A stretch of 64,000 bases of DNA from Chloroflexota bacterium (GTDB taxonomy: Bacteria > Chloroflexota > Anaerolineae > Aggregatilineales > Phototrophicaceae). Shown here one piece after another: positions 52,348 through 61,384 of this stretch; position 1 is the first letter of the stretch, and the number at the start of each line of letters is the position of its first letter. A program made the position numbers and the translations under genes. The notes beneath the pieces are model-generated. The model ran no database searches. It worked only from the letters and a program-made list of their open reading frames with translations, and was not told the origin of the DNA. The stretch spans positions 55,833-119,832 of the forward strand of contig JAPOWG010000023.1 in the NCBI GenBank assembly GCA_026707745.1, read 5' to 3'.

Positions 52348-53334
52348 CTAGAGCAAGTCGCTGATCGCCTCGCGCTCGCTCTTTAATTCTTCTTCCGTCT
52401 CCCGGATTTTGCCCAAGGCATACTGGCTCAGGTCCAATCCGGTTACGAGCTTGATTCGGCCCATACCCTCTCTTCGCAATGGGAATGAGTAGATTAAACC
52501 GTCCGCAATGCCATAGGGATTGCCTTCACTGGGAATGGCGGCGCTGAACCAGTCTCCTTCGGCTGTGGGATTAATCAGGCTGCGGATCGTATCGAGCGCG
52601 GCATTGGCGGCGCTGGCAGCGGAGCTTTTGCCGCGCGACTTGATGACCGCGGCGCCGCGCTTTTGCACGGTACTCATGAAGTCATTTTCCAGCCACTCGC
52701 GGTCGCTGATGACCGATTCGGCAGGTTGACCATTGATGGTGGCATGTTCAAAATTGGGGAATTGCGTACTGCTGTGATTGCCCCAGATCGCCAGTCGTCT
52801 GACATCCGCTGCCAGCGCGCCGGCTTTAACCGCCAACTGCGACCTGGCGCGGTTTTCATCAAGGCGTGTCATGGCGAACCATCTGTCGGCCGGTATGTCG
52901 GGCGCGTTGGCTTTGGCAACCAGACAATTGGAATTGCAAGGATTGGCGACGACAAGGGCGCGAATATCGTCAGCGGCATGATCGTTTATGGCTTTGCCTT
53001 GCGCCACGAAGATCGGGCCGTTCGCGGCGATGAGATCGCCGCGTTCCATGCTTGGACCGCGTGGCCTGCCACCGACAAGGATCGCCCAGTTGGCGTCTTT
53101 GAAGGCCACATTAGGATCGTCAGAGATTACGATGTCCTGTAGCAAGGATTGCGCGCTGTCCTCCAGCTCCATAACTACGCCTTGAAGCGCTTGCATCGCC
53201 GGTGGAATCTCAAGGATTTGCAGGATTACGGGTTGCTCCGCGCCGAACACTTCGCCGTTGCCAATACGAAAGAGCAGACTGTAGGCGATTTGACCGGCCC
53301 CGCCGGTCACCGCTACGCGTATGGGTGTCGTCAT
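52348..53334 (-). CDS. mdh: malate dehydrogenase
   Basis: About 328 residues of the cytosolic-type (MDH type 2) NAD(P)-dependent malate dehydrogenase, which interconverts malate and oxaloacetate in the TCA cycle. The Rossmann loop is [18 protein letters not shown], the substrate loop [15 protein letters not shown] carries two arginines, and [16 protein letters not shown] and [15 protein letters not shown] include the catalytic His. ATG 53334 is preferred over the 45-base-longer reading because GGAGG stands upstream of it and the family begins just before the Rossmann strand. Confidence 0.95.
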   Translation of the reverse strand: MTTPIRVAVTGGAGQIAYSLLFRIGNGEVFGAEQPVILQILEIPPAMQALQGVVMELEDSAQSLLQDIVISDDPNVAFKDANWAILVGGRPRGPSMERGDLIAANGPIFVAQGKAINDHAADDIRALVVANPCNSNCLVAKANAPDIPADRWFAMTRLDENRARSQLAVKAGALAADVRRLAIWGNHSSTQFPNFEHATINGQPAESVISDREWLENDFMSTVQKRGAAVIKSRGKSSAASAANAALDTIRSLINPTAEGDWFSAAIPSEGNPYGIADGLIYSFPLRREGMGRIKLVTGLDLSQYALGKIRETEEELKSEREAISDLL

Positions 53335-53402
53335 GCCGTCGAATCCTCCAAGTACCGGGTCAAGATCAAACGCGGCCATTGTAGCGGAAATGCAACCCTA
53401 TT

Positions 53403-54011
53403 TCATCTCTGATTCGTCCTATGCGCCATTTCCGCATAGCCAACGATTTCCCAGATCTCTTCCCGGCGTATCAGGGTCGTTATCGATGTGTTCTTGATGG
53501 CCCTATCTGGCAACAAGGCGTACATCGAACCGAGGAAGATAGCGATCGCCGAGCCATGCGACACCAGCGCAATCGATTTGTGATCGGGATTCGCCGTCAG
53601 ATCATCCCAGGCAGCGCGCATTCGCCGCTGGACATCCTGCCGGGATTCGCCCTGTGGCGCTTTATACGCCAGGTAGCCCGTGGTCCAATTGCGATGGGCC
53701 TCGGGGAAGCGGCGCTCAACCTCCGCGAAAGTGAGTCCCTCGAATTTGCCAAATTCAATTTCGCGCAGGCGTCTGTCCCCGCGGGGCGGCAAGCCGATCA
53801 AGTCCCCGATTATCTCTGCAGTCTCTTGCGCCCGCAGGACGGGGCTAGTGTAAAGCGCATCAATTGAGAGGCCCTTCAGATAGCGCGCGACGGCGGCAGC
53901 TTGATCGCGTCCGCGTTCATTCAGTGGTACCTGCATGACGCCTTGCAGCCGACGTTCGCGATTGAAATCCGTTTCGCCATGACGAATCAGCAGGACTTTT
54001 TCGACGCTCAT
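53403..54011 (-). CDS. histidine phosphatase family protein (phosphoglycerate mutase-like)
   Basis: About 202 residues. The phosphohistidine motif is LLIRHGETDFNRERRLQG, followed by YTSPVLRAQETAEII, LREIEFGKFEGLTFAEVE (the acid-base Glu region) and VSHGSAIAIFLGSM with the second catalytic His. This is the branch that contains cobalamin and phosphosugar phosphatases as well as cofactor-dependent mutases, so the substrate is open. The frame is open to 54062; ATG 54011 (MSVEKVLLIRHG) gives the usual short N-terminus, and ATG 54026 is an alternative. It diverges from the small membrane protein gene. Confidence 0.88.
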   Translation of the reverse strand: MSVEKVLLIRHGETDFNRERRLQGVMQVPLNERGRDQAAAVARYLKGLSIDALYTSPVLRAQETAEIIGDLIGLPPRGDRRLREIEFGKFEGLTFAEVERRFPEAHRNWTTGYLAYKAPQGESRQDVQRRMRAAWDDLTANPDHKSIALVSHGSAIAIFLGSMYALLPDRAIKNTSITTLIRREEIWEIVGYAEMAHRTNQR

Positions 54012-54108
54012 CTCATCGTATTCCATTCTCCCAGACTTGACGGATGCAGGGGCTAGGGGCAAAATGAATTAAAGATTCCAAGTGTAGCATACATAAGGCG
54101 ATATTCGA

Positions 54109-54393
54109 GTGAAAGAAGAACAGGGTAGCAGTTTGACGCGGCAGCCGAGCAAGTTCACCCTCTACTGTTTGGCCATGGTTGGCGGGCTGGGGATGACGAT
54201 GATGATGGTTGCGGCGATGGTTGGTGTCATCTATGGGGGCGATCTCCACGCCGAATCGACGCATACGCTGGGTTTGCTGCTGGTCAGCGGCTTGCTATTA
54301 CTGGCCATTGCTATCGGTTTCTGGCTGGGCTGGGTGCGTCCCTTTGAACGCTTCGACGATATCAACGTGCCCGCCGAACCCGAACATCACTAG
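54109..54393 (+). CDS. small membrane protein upstream of era
   Basis: A 94-residue protein starting with GTG. Two hydrophobic segments (FTLYCLAMVGGLGMTMMMVAAMVGVIY in part, about 16-42; LGLLLVSGLLLLAIAIGFWLG in part, about 54-74) enclose a short loop with DLHAESTH; it ends FERFDDINVPAEPEHH. No family is recognised. It lies eight bases before the next gene, which in turn overlaps era, so the three appear to form one operon. Confidence 0.6.
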   Translation: MKEEQGSSLTRQPSKFTLYCLAMVGGLGMTMMMVAAMVGVIYGGDLHAESTHTLGLLLVSGLLLLAIAIGFWLGWVRPFERFDDINVPAEPEHH

Positions 54394-54401
54394 CGCGCGA
54401 G

Positions 54402-54905
54402 ATGCCCGTCAACCCGATACCTCAGCGCGAACCCTTCAATGAATTGCTAAGCGGAACCGTCTCGCGCGTCGACGGGTCTTTCTTCCTGTCGTCGAGTGCA
54501 CTGCCTCAAGCGGACGTCATTGTTCAGGGCGAGATCGCTCTACGATACGGGATTCCCTATTTATTCGAACCGCAATGGTCCATCGTGCCGGACCTCGTCG
54601 TTCTGGACTATGGCGAAACGATGACCGGCGAGCTGGCTTGGGACTTCTTGATGCAGAGCAGCCACCTCTATCCGCGTTCGGACCTTCTAGGCTGGCGCAA
54701 TGACGGCGCCGACGAGATGGTCCCGTTCAAGCAGTTGGATTTCGACAGTCCCTACGATGTTTTTGTCTATCGAGCGCCCGGGGATCGAGAGCCTGTCGCG
54801 AAGCTCTCGGCGCTTATTGAGAGCGAAACGGATGGTTTCCCGGAAAGACTTCTTCAGCACTTGCCTCGCTTCCCCAGCTTGGATGGTTGGCTGAGTCGTG
54901 GATGA
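54402..54905 (+). CDS. hypothetical protein overlapping era
   Basis: A 167-residue soluble acidic protein I do not recognise. It is rich in Asp, Leu and Ser, with the segment VPDLVVLDYGETMTGELAWDFL (part of about 62-83) and LLQHLPRFPSLDGWLSRG at the end. Its last eight bases overlap the GTG start of era, which makes it coding and translationally coupled to the GTPase. A role in ribosome assembly or membrane attachment of Era would be a guess. Confidence 0.65.
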   Translation: MPVNPIPQREPFNELLSGTVSRVDGSFFLSSSALPQADVIVQGEIALRYGIPYLFEPQWSIVPDLVVLDYGETMTGELAWDFLMQSSHLYPRSDLLGWRNDGADEMVPFKQLDFDSPYDVFVYRAPGDREPVAKLSALIESETDGFPERLLQHLPRFPSLDGWLSRG

Positions 54906-55857
54906 GCTGGATTCAATCTTCAGCGATGATTGGAGCGATGATCACCGATCGGGCGTGGTGGCTGTCATCGGACGCCCGAATGTTGGCAAATCCACGCTAA
55001 TCAACGCCATACTTGGGCAAAAGATCGCCATTGTTACAAACAAACCACAGACCACTCGACAGCGGCAACTGGGCATCCATACGCGCGATGATGCGCAGAT
55101 CTTGTTCGTCGATACGCCGGGCATTCACGATCCGCGAACGCGATTGGGCGACTACATGGTCAGGGTCGCTCACGACGCGCTTTATGATGCCGATGTCATA
55201 CTGTGGATCCTTGACGCTTCGCAGGGGCCGCGCGAGGAAGACATAGTTATTGCCAACGCGATCAAGCGCGCGGCGGCGGGGACGCCCAAAGTGCTTGTCC
55301 TCAACAAGATTGACCTGGCAGGCGAAGATTGTGACCGCCGCGATCACCTCGCCTTAATTGCACATGATCTTGTATTCGAGACCAGCGCCAGCAACGGGAC
55401 CGGAGTGCGCAACCTGATCGACGGCTTGATTCCTTTGCTGCCCCTGGGACCGCGCTATTATCCCGCAGATCAGGTCAGCGAAAGCAATCTGCGCTTCCTG
55501 ACCGCCGAAATCATCCGCGAAAAGATTATCGAATTGACCAGTGACGAGATTCCTTACACGGTTGCGGTGGAAATCAGCCGCTTCAGCGAGAAAAACGATA
55601 TCAATATCATCGACGCCGTCGTCTATGTCGAAAGGGAATCGCAAAAGGGCATAGTCATCGGCAAGCGAGGCAAGATGATCAAGCGCATTGGTATAGACGC
55701 GCGCGCTGACCTCGAGCGTCTACTGGAAAGGCATGTTCATCTTCAAACGCGCGTGAAGGTACTGAAGAATTGGCGCAGCAACGAGCAGTTTATGAAGCGG
55801 GTTGGTTACTTCCTGTCAAAAGGCAAGCCAAAAAGTAAGAAGTTTCAATCGGGCTGA
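54898..55857 (+). CDS. era: ribosome-assembly GTPase Era
   Basis: A 319-residue GTPase that binds the 3' end of 16S rRNA and is needed for 30S maturation. G1 is GRPNVGKSTLINAILGQKIA (about residues 25-44), G2 is in TTRQRQLG, G3 is DTPGIHD and G4 NKID (about 140). The C-terminal KH domain contains VYVERESQKGIVIGKRGKMI in part (GIVIGKRGKMIKRIG). The N-terminus has an extra acidic stretch MDELDSIFSDDWSDDHRSG before the G domain. The GTG start overlaps the preceding gene; the stop overlaps the convergent ribF by 13 bases. Confidence 0.95.
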   Translation: MDELDSIFSDDWSDDHRSGVVAVIGRPNVGKSTLINAILGQKIAIVTNKPQTTRQRQLGIHTRDDAQILFVDTPGIHDPRTRLGDYMVRVAHDALYDADVILWILDASQGPREEDIVIANAIKRAAAGTPKVLVLNKIDLAGEDCDRRDHLALIAHDLVFETSASNGTGVRNLIDGLIPLLPLGPRYYPADQVSESNLRFLTAEIIREKIIELTSDEIPYTVAVEISRFSEKNDINIIDAVVYVERESQKGIVIGKRGKMIKRIGIDARADLERLLERHVHLQTRVKVLKNWRSNEQFMKRVGYFLSKGKPKSKKFQSG

Positions 55858-56783
55858 ACTTTTTCCAGCACAGTTTTGGCTTGTTCAATATCCAACTTGA
55901 TTTGCGTCAGCAGTTCTTCAGGACCGTCAAACTTTCTCTCCGGGCGCAAGCGCGCTTCAAAACTCAACTCTATGGACGCGCCATAAATGTCTCGATCGAA
56001 ACCCAACAAATGCGCCTCGATTGACAGCCTGTCTTCGCCAAACGTTGGACGCATCCCGATATTGGTAGCGGCCATCAGCCTTTCCTCGCCTAATCTTGCC
56101 AGTCCCGCATAGACACCGTTGGGCGGGATGATTTGCTCTTCCCAAACTTCGAGATTGGCGGTTGGAACGCCAATCGTTCGGCCACGCTGCTGCCCCATTA
56201 CCACTTTGCCTTCAACTGAATAGGCGCGGCCTAGCATGCCCTTCGCTTGGCGCATCTCTCCCCGTCGTACTAGATCCCGTACCTGTGAGCTATGAATAGA
56301 ATCACCGCCGGCTTCGCTCATGATCAGTTCGATAGCCGTCACGCTGAATCCCTTGGCTTTACCTTGCAGGCGCAGAAACTCGACCGTTCCCTCTCGTTCG
56401 TAACCCAAGGCGAAATCCGAGCCCACCCACAACTCCTTCAAGCGCAAATGCTTAACGAGTTGAGCTACGAATTGCTCGGCCCGGATATGTCTAATCTCTT
56501 CGTCGAAAGGGTGGGTGATAAAAACGTCAACGCCCAGCGCTATCAGTTGCTTCGCGCGCTGTTCCGGTGTGCTCAAATAGTAGCGTGTATCGACTTCACC
56601 CAATACCTTGTCTGGATGTGGGTGAAAGGTCAAGACCACCGCAAGTCGATTACTGGCTCGAGCCTCCTCCACCAGTCGCCTGATCATTGTCCGGTGTCCG
56701 AGGTGTATGCCGTCAAAGACGCCGATGGTCACGACAGATTCAGTTTCGATCTGAGCTTCACCGAGATGGCGCAAATGGAGCAT
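55845..56783 (-). CDS. ribF: bifunctional riboflavin kinase/FAD synthetase
   Basis: A 312-residue enzyme that phosphorylates riboflavin to FMN and adenylates FMN to FAD. The N-terminal nucleotidyltransferase begins SVVTIGVFDGIHLGHRTMI (about residues 16-34), with the HxGH-type motif, and includes GSDFALGYEREGTVEFL. The C-terminal riboflavin kinase has GRTIGVPTANLEVWEEQIIP (about 203-222) with the PTAN motif, followed by the GVYAG strand. It is the last gene of the nusA-truB side, separated from truB by 165 bases, and converges on era. Confidence 0.94.
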   Translation of the reverse strand: MLHLRHLGEAQIETESVVTIGVFDGIHLGHRTMIRRLVEEARASNRLAVVLTFHPHPDKVLGEVDTRYYLSTPEQRAKQLIALGVDVFITHPFDEEIRHIRAEQFVAQLVKHLRLKELWVGSDFALGYEREGTVEFLRLQGKAKGFSVTAIELIMSEAGGDSIHSSQVRDLVRRGEMRQAKGMLGRAYSVEGKVVMGQQRGRTIGVPTANLEVWEEQIIPPNGVYAGLARLGEERLMAATNIGMRPTFGEDRLSIEAHLLGFDRDIYGASIELSFEARLRPERKFDGPEELLTQIKLDIEQAKTVLEKVQPD

Positions 56784-56948
56784 CGGCGACCCTGTTAGTC
56801 TTCCAAGCCCGGCCTTGACATGCCAATATCACGTCTCCTCGGCCGGGAACACCTGGCATCTGGAAATCGCAGTACGCGCGACCTGCTATCCACCCGCGAA
56901 ACACCCAGCTAAAGGTGAATCAAGACCAGTCATTCTCGGGCAATTGTA

Positions 56949-57851
56949 TCAACTTTGGCCGAGAAATACTTTATGCGGTTTCCAAAGCTCGTCTTGGGGA
57001 ACCAGGACCGCGGCAAGTCTCTTGTCGGGGGTGAAAGCGAATACGCGCTCGGCGTCTAATCGGGCGCGTCGAGCGATCGCTCGCCCATTTTTGATTCTCG
57101 ACACTTCGTCTTTTGACAGCGTCACACAGCTTTGTCCCGCCAGCGCGGCATGCGGCGGAATGATGTGCCGCCACCAGTTTTCTTCGTTTAAGAGGGTTTC
57201 GAGAGCCACACTGTCGCGGAGCCTAAACTGCCCGCTGGAACGACGTTGCAAGCCGGAGAGATATGCGCCAACTCCCAGCGCTTGACCCAAGTCGTGAGCC
57301 AAGCTGCGAATATAAGTGCCGGCGCCGCATATCACGTCAAGTTCAAGCAGCGGGTCATTCCACCCTAATATGTTGATGCTGTTTATGCGTACAGGTCTTG
57401 GCTCGACTTCGATTGATTGACCCCGGCGCGCCAGCTCATAGAGCTTGCGGCCTTTGACCTTGATCGCGCTGTACATGGGCGGCGCCTGCAGTATCTCGCC
57501 GATGAATGGCGCGATTGCTTCTCTAATATCGGCAAGTTCTATGCCCCCGGTTTCGACCTGGCTCTCATTAATTTTGCCGTCGCTGTCGTAAGTGGAGCTT
57601 GTTCGTCCGAGCGTGACACTGGCGCGGTAAGATTTGCCTCCCGGCATGATGTATTCGCTCAGGCGAGTCGCCTTGCCCAAGCAGAGGATCAGAACGCCGC
57701 TCGCCAAAGGATCAAGCGTGCCGGCGTGACCTACTTTCTTCGCTCCGGTCAGTTCTCGGTATCGCCGGCGCACAAGCGCCACAACGTCGTGACTGGTATA
57801 GTGAAGTGGCTTGTCGACATTGAGAAAACCTGAATGATCAATCTCACTCAA
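56949..57851 (-). CDS. truB: tRNA pseudouridine synthase B
   Basis: A 300-residue enzyme forming pseudouridine 55 in the T loop of tRNAs. The N-terminal GFLNVDKPLHYTSHDVVALV and the catalytic segment KVGHAGTLDPLASGVLIL (with the nucleophile Asp, about residues 39-56) are diagnostic, as are YRASVTLGRTSSTYDSDG and CGAGTYIRSLAHDLG. The C-terminal PUA-like region is present. It follows nrnA with a one-base gap, in the usual rbfA-nrnA-truB order. Confidence 0.95.
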   Translation of the reverse strand: MSEIDHSGFLNVDKPLHYTSHDVVALVRRRYRELTGAKKVGHAGTLDPLASGVLILCLGKATRLSEYIMPGGKSYRASVTLGRTSSTYDSDGKINESQVETGGIELADIREAIAPFIGEILQAPPMYSAIKVKGRKLYELARRGQSIEVEPRPVRINSINILGWNDPLLELDVICGAGTYIRSLAHDLGQALGVGAYLSGLQRRSSGQFRLRDSVALETLLNEENWWRHIIPPHAALAGQSCVTLSKDEVSRIKNGRAIARRARLDAERVFAFTPDKRLAAVLVPQDELWKPHKVFLGQS

Positions 57852-57852
57852 G

Positions 57853-58833
57853 TCACGAGTCCCCTGCGCTGATGACCTGATGAGCCAAGGGTATGACAGT
57901 GCTGCGCACCTGCGCCAAGGTGCCGTTCATTGTGCAGCCTGAAGCCTGTGTATGTCCGCCGCCGCCGAGCCGCACTGCCAGGCTCGCGACATCGTAGCCG
58001 GGTTTGGATCGGAAGCCGACTTCCACCTGATTGTCCGACAATTCCTTGAAAACGATAGATATTTTCGCCTGATCGACATTTACCAAGTGGCTGACCAAGC
58101 CGCCGTCTGTCATGGTATCTAAACCGGCTTGAGAGATATTGTCTCGTGTTATCGCGGCATGGATCAGCCCATCGCTAATCGCAACCGAAGGGAAAACCAA
58201 CTCCCACAAAACTACCTCCTGGTAAGGTCGCCGGTTGAGCGTCTGTGCCATGATCTGTGAAAGAGGCGCCCCTTTTTGCATCAGCGCCCGCGCGATCTCC
58301 AATGTGCGGTCGTTAGTGGCGCTAATGCGAAATCCCTGCGTGTCGGTGACCAATCCGGTCAGCAGGGCGTATGCGGCCGATTCGGTCAATTGGCAGCCAA
58401 TGCAATTTACCAGATCAAAGACTATCTCCGCGGCGGCCACCGCATGCGATACGACTAGATTGATGTTGCCGTAACGAGTATTTGTGGGGTGATGATCCAA
58501 ATTAAGGATCTTTTCGCTGTGCGCCATTCCATATGCGCCGGCGACGCCGATTCTTTCGAGATCGCTCGAATCTACCGTGATCATCAAGTCGAATTGCCCG
58601 GACTCGATGCTGGGCAGAACCGTCCCGCTTCCCGGCACAAACATGAGCTCGGCAGGCACCCCGTCGTCAATGACGGCTGTGACATCCTTGCCCAAGGCGC
58701 GCATCGTTTCGCTGATTCCCAATAGCGAACCTACGGCATCGCCGTCCGGGGCGATGTGCGAAATCGCAAGAATCGTCCTGGCGGCCTTGATGGCATCGGC
58801 GGCGGCCCGCCACGGTGACTCAATTGTCCGCAT
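57853..58833 (-). CDS. nrnA: DHH-DHHA1 phosphoesterase, NrnA-like oligoribonuclease/PAP phosphatase
   Basis: A 326-residue protein degrading short oligoribonucleotides and 3'-phosphoadenosine 5'-phosphate. The DHH motifs are ISHIAPDGDAVGSLLGI (about residues 24-40), MITVDSSDLERIG and ILNLDHHPTNTRYG (DHH, about 109-122); the DHHA1 tail has LAVRLGGGGHTQASGCTM (GGGGHxxASG). It starts inside the end of rbfA (14-base overlap) and ends one base before truB, so the three are translationally coupled. PAP removal would also benefit the sulfotransferase encoded at 42.8 kb; that link is inference. Confidence 0.92.
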   Translation of the reverse strand: MRTIESPWRAAADAIKAARTILAISHIAPDGDAVGSLLGISETMRALGKDVTAVIDDGVPAELMFVPGSGTVLPSIESGQFDLMITVDSSDLERIGVAGAYGMAHSEKILNLDHHPTNTRYGNINLVVSHAVAAAEIVFDLVNCIGCQLTESAAYALLTGLVTDTQGFRISATNDRTLEIARALMQKGAPLSQIMAQTLNRRPYQEVVLWELVFPSVAISDGLIHAAITRDNISQAGLDTMTDGGLVSHLVNVDQAKISIVFKELSDNQVEVGFRSKPGYDVASLAVRLGGGGHTQASGCTMNGTLAQVRSTVIPLAHQVISAGDS

Positions 58834-59194
58834 TTAGACCGCTCTCGGACTCTGGTGGAATCTCGAGGTCCGCGATAAGTTGGTTGATTCGTTCCGCGTG
58901 CTCTAGAGTATGATCCCAATAGAAATGCAATTCCGGCGTACTGCGCAGGCGAATGCGTTTGCCCACTTCGCGCCGCAGAAATCCATTGGCGCGCCGCAAT
59001 CCCGCCATCACCGTATCTTGCCGGCTCTCGTCACCCATCGCGCTGACGTAGATCTTGGCAACCATCAGTTCCGGGTCGAGCTTAACCTCGGTCACGGTGA
59101 TGCCCTGCAGGCGCGGATCTGCGATTTCACGTAAAAGCAATTGGCTCAGGATTTGCTGAATCCGGTCGCTCATGCGGCCTTGTTTGATTGACAT
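58820..59194 (-). CDS. rbfA: 30S ribosome-binding factor A
   Basis: A 124-residue KH-type cold-shock factor needed for maturation of the 16S rRNA 5' end. Characteristic are RMSDRIQQILSQLLLREIADP (in part, about residues 6-26), the KLDPELMVAKIYVSAMGDE strand and RLRSTPELHFYWDHTLEHAERI (in part) near the end. It lies 14 bases after infB and overlaps nrnA. Length is normal. Confidence 0.94.
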   Translation of the reverse strand: MSIKQGRMSDRIQQILSQLLLREIADPRLQGITVTEVKLDPELMVAKIYVSAMGDESRQDTVMAGLRRANGFLRREVGKRIRLRSTPELHFYWDHTLEHAERINQLIADLEIPPESESGLNADN

Positions 59195-59208
59195 TTGCTT
59201 CTTTCAGA

Positions 59209-61020
59209 TTAATTGACACGAACGCGAACGAAAAACTCGATGATATCGCCTTCTTCAAAGTCGTTGACACCGGCCAGTCCAATCCCGCATTCAAAGCCGG
59301 ACCGGACTTCGCGCACATCGTCCTGGAACCGCTTTAGCGAACTGACGTTTACGCCGTCGATGATGATTTTGCTGCCTCGTTTTAGCCGCGCCTTGGCATT
59401 ACGCCTTGCTTCGCCTTCCTTTATCATGCTGCCGGCTACGACCCCGCCGCGCGGGATCTTAAAGGTCTGACGCACTTCGGCGATACCCACAACCTGGTCA
59501 CCGAACTTGGGCTCGAGCATACCGTGCAATGCCAGTTCAATGTCTTCAAAGAGCTTGTAAATGACATCATACTTGCGGATCTCCACGCCCTGCACCTCGG
59601 CCGAAGATAGCGCGGCATTATCTACGCCGACATTGAAGCCAACAATGATCGCATTGGATGCGCTTGCCAACATGACATCGGATTCTGTGATGCGACCAAC
59701 CTCCTGGCGCAGCACGCGGACTTCTATGCCTTCTTCGTTACGCTGCGATATGTTTTTGAGTTCGTCAGTGATGGGCTGGATGGATCCCTGGACATCAGTC
59801 TTCAAGACCATCGCCAATTCTTTGGCCTCGCCGGATTGGAATTGTTCGAACAGATCTTCAAGCGTCATCGCGGCTTGAACGGGTCCGCTCACCTGACGCG
59901 TCCGCTCCTGCTGTCGCCGATCTTCCGCTATGCCCCGTGCCATCTTGTCATTCGCCATAATCTCGAAGAACACGCCGGGCGCCGGTGGCGCGTCCAAGCC
60001 TAACACCGATACGGGCATAGATGGAATCGCTCGCTCTACCGGGTTGCCGGCGGAATCAAACATGGCTTTAACTCTGCCATAGGACGTCCCGGCCACGATG
60101 ACGTCTCCACGTTTCATCGTGCCGTTCATGACCAGCAGCGTCGCCATTGTCCCGCGACTTCGGTCCACCTCGGCTTCAATCACAGTGCCGCGCAATATGC
60201 CTTGTGGATTGCCTACGATGGAGTTGTCGTCCGCCACCAAGACCAGCGCCTCCAGGAGATCTTCGATGCCCACTCCCTTGAGAGAATCTACCGGAACCAT
60301 CATGGTGGAACCATCCCAATCGTCGGGGATCAGGTCGAGTTCCGCCAGTTGCTGTTTGACCATATCAGCGTTGGCGTTGTCTCTGTCAATCTTGGTGATT
60401 GCGACCACCAGTGGCACGTTGGCTGCGCGCGCATGGTCTAGCGCTTCGCGCGTGGTGGGCATGACGCCATCATCAGCGGCCACCACCAGGATAGCGATAT
60501 CCGCGCCCTGGGCGCCACGCGCGCGCATAGCGGTAAAGGCTTCGTGTCCGGGTGTATCCAGAAATGTCAGAATACGTCCATCGTGCTGCGCCTGATATGC
60601 GCCAATATGTTGGGTGATGCCCCCCGCTTCGCCTTCCGCGACCGCGGTCTTGCGGATCGTGTCCAACAGCGTGGTCTTTCCATGGTCGACATGGCCCAGA
60701 ATCGTGATGATCGGCGGGCGCGCGATTAGCGTATCGGGCGTCTCGCCTAGATACATGGCGCTCCATTTTTCTTCACGTTCTTCGGCGCGTTTTTCTTCTT
60801 CTTCGGCGGCGGCAACCGCGCTTGCGGATTGAGCGGTGAAGCCCATCTCTTCGATAACGATAGCCGCCGTATCGAAGTCGATTTGCTGGTTTATGGACGC
60901 CATGATGCCGTTGGTAATCAACCGCTTCATCACGTCGATGGGACTGGAATCGATCAGTTCGGCAAGTTCACGTACTGTCAAGAAATCGGGAACAAGAATT
61001 ACGTTTGAAGTTTCTACCAT
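59209..61020 (-). CDS. infB: translation initiation factor IF-2, short form
   Basis: A 603-residue GTPase that brings fMet-tRNA to the 30S subunit. An IF2_N module (FLTVRELAELIDSSPIDVMK) is followed directly by the G domain: G1 LGHVDHGKTTLLD (about residues 108-120), G3 FLDTPGHEAFTAMRARG, G4 ITKIDRDNA and G5 DSLKGVGIEDLLE. Domains II-IV follow, ending in GFECGIGLAGVNDFEEGDII. The long variable N-terminal extension of E. coli IF-2 is absent, giving a form close in size to that of Thermus. It follows ylxR by 72 bases. Confidence 0.96.
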   Translation of the reverse strand: MVETSNVILVPDFLTVRELAELIDSSPIDVMKRLITNGIMASINQQIDFDTAAIVIEEMGFTAQSASAVAAAEEEEKRAEEREEKWSAMYLGETPDTLIARPPIITILGHVDHGKTTLLDTIRKTAVAEGEAGGITQHIGAYQAQHDGRILTFLDTPGHEAFTAMRARGAQGADIAILVVAADDGVMPTTREALDHARAANVPLVVAITKIDRDNANADMVKQQLAELDLIPDDWDGSTMMVPVDSLKGVGIEDLLEALVLVADDNSIVGNPQGILRGTVIEAEVDRSRGTMATLLVMNGTMKRGDVIVAGTSYGRVKAMFDSAGNPVERAIPSMPVSVLGLDAPPAPGVFFEIMANDKMARGIAEDRRQQERTRQVSGPVQAAMTLEDLFEQFQSGEAKELAMVLKTDVQGSIQPITDELKNISQRNEEGIEVRVLRQEVGRITESDVMLASASNAIIVGFNVGVDNAALSSAEVQGVEIRKYDVIYKLFEDIELALHGMLEPKFGDQVVGIAEVRQTFKIPRGGVVAGSMIKEGEARRNAKARLKRGSKIIIDGVNVSSLKRFQDDVREVRSGFECGIGLAGVNDFEEGDIIEFFVRVRVN

Positions 61021-61092
61021 ACCTACCTCCTTCAGTTTTGGAGCACTGTCCGGGGCAGGATATGCGGTCCTGCCGGTTCTAGCGGATGGTCG

Positions 61093-61353
61093 TCATGTTG
61101 GTTTCATGTGCCGCAAATAGCTACGATCGTCATCATCTAGTTCCCGGCGCAGCGCTGCATCCAAGACCGTTCGTGTCGCGGCGGCATCCCAGCACTTTGC
61201 ATTGCCGCACAAATATGCCCCGCGCCCGTTCATCTTTCCACTCTCGTCGATTCTCAGGTTGCCCTCGACGAATACGAGCCGCGTCAAGCTCCTCTTGTCC
61301 ATCTTGTCACGACAAACCACGCAACTGCGTTGCGGACGATGCTTGCTGCCCAC
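61093..61353 (-). CDS. ylxR: YlxR-family RNA-binding protein (DUF448)
   Basis: An 86-residue protein with the YlxR core: PQRSCVVCRDKMDKRSLTRLVF (part, residues 7-28) and GRGAYLCGNAKCWDAA (about 42-57). It carries the family's two CxxC-type cysteine pairs. Proteins of this family lie between nusA and infB in many bacteria; a nucleic-acid-binding role is indicated by structure. It starts 31 bases after the nusA stop. Confidence 0.92.
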   Translation of the reverse strand: MGSKHRPQRSCVVCRDKMDKRSLTRLVFVEGNLRIDESGKMNGRGAYLCGNAKCWDAAATRTVLDAALRRELDDDDRSYLRHMKPT

Positions 61354-61384
61354 TACGCGCTCCTTTTGGATAGCGGCTCATGCG

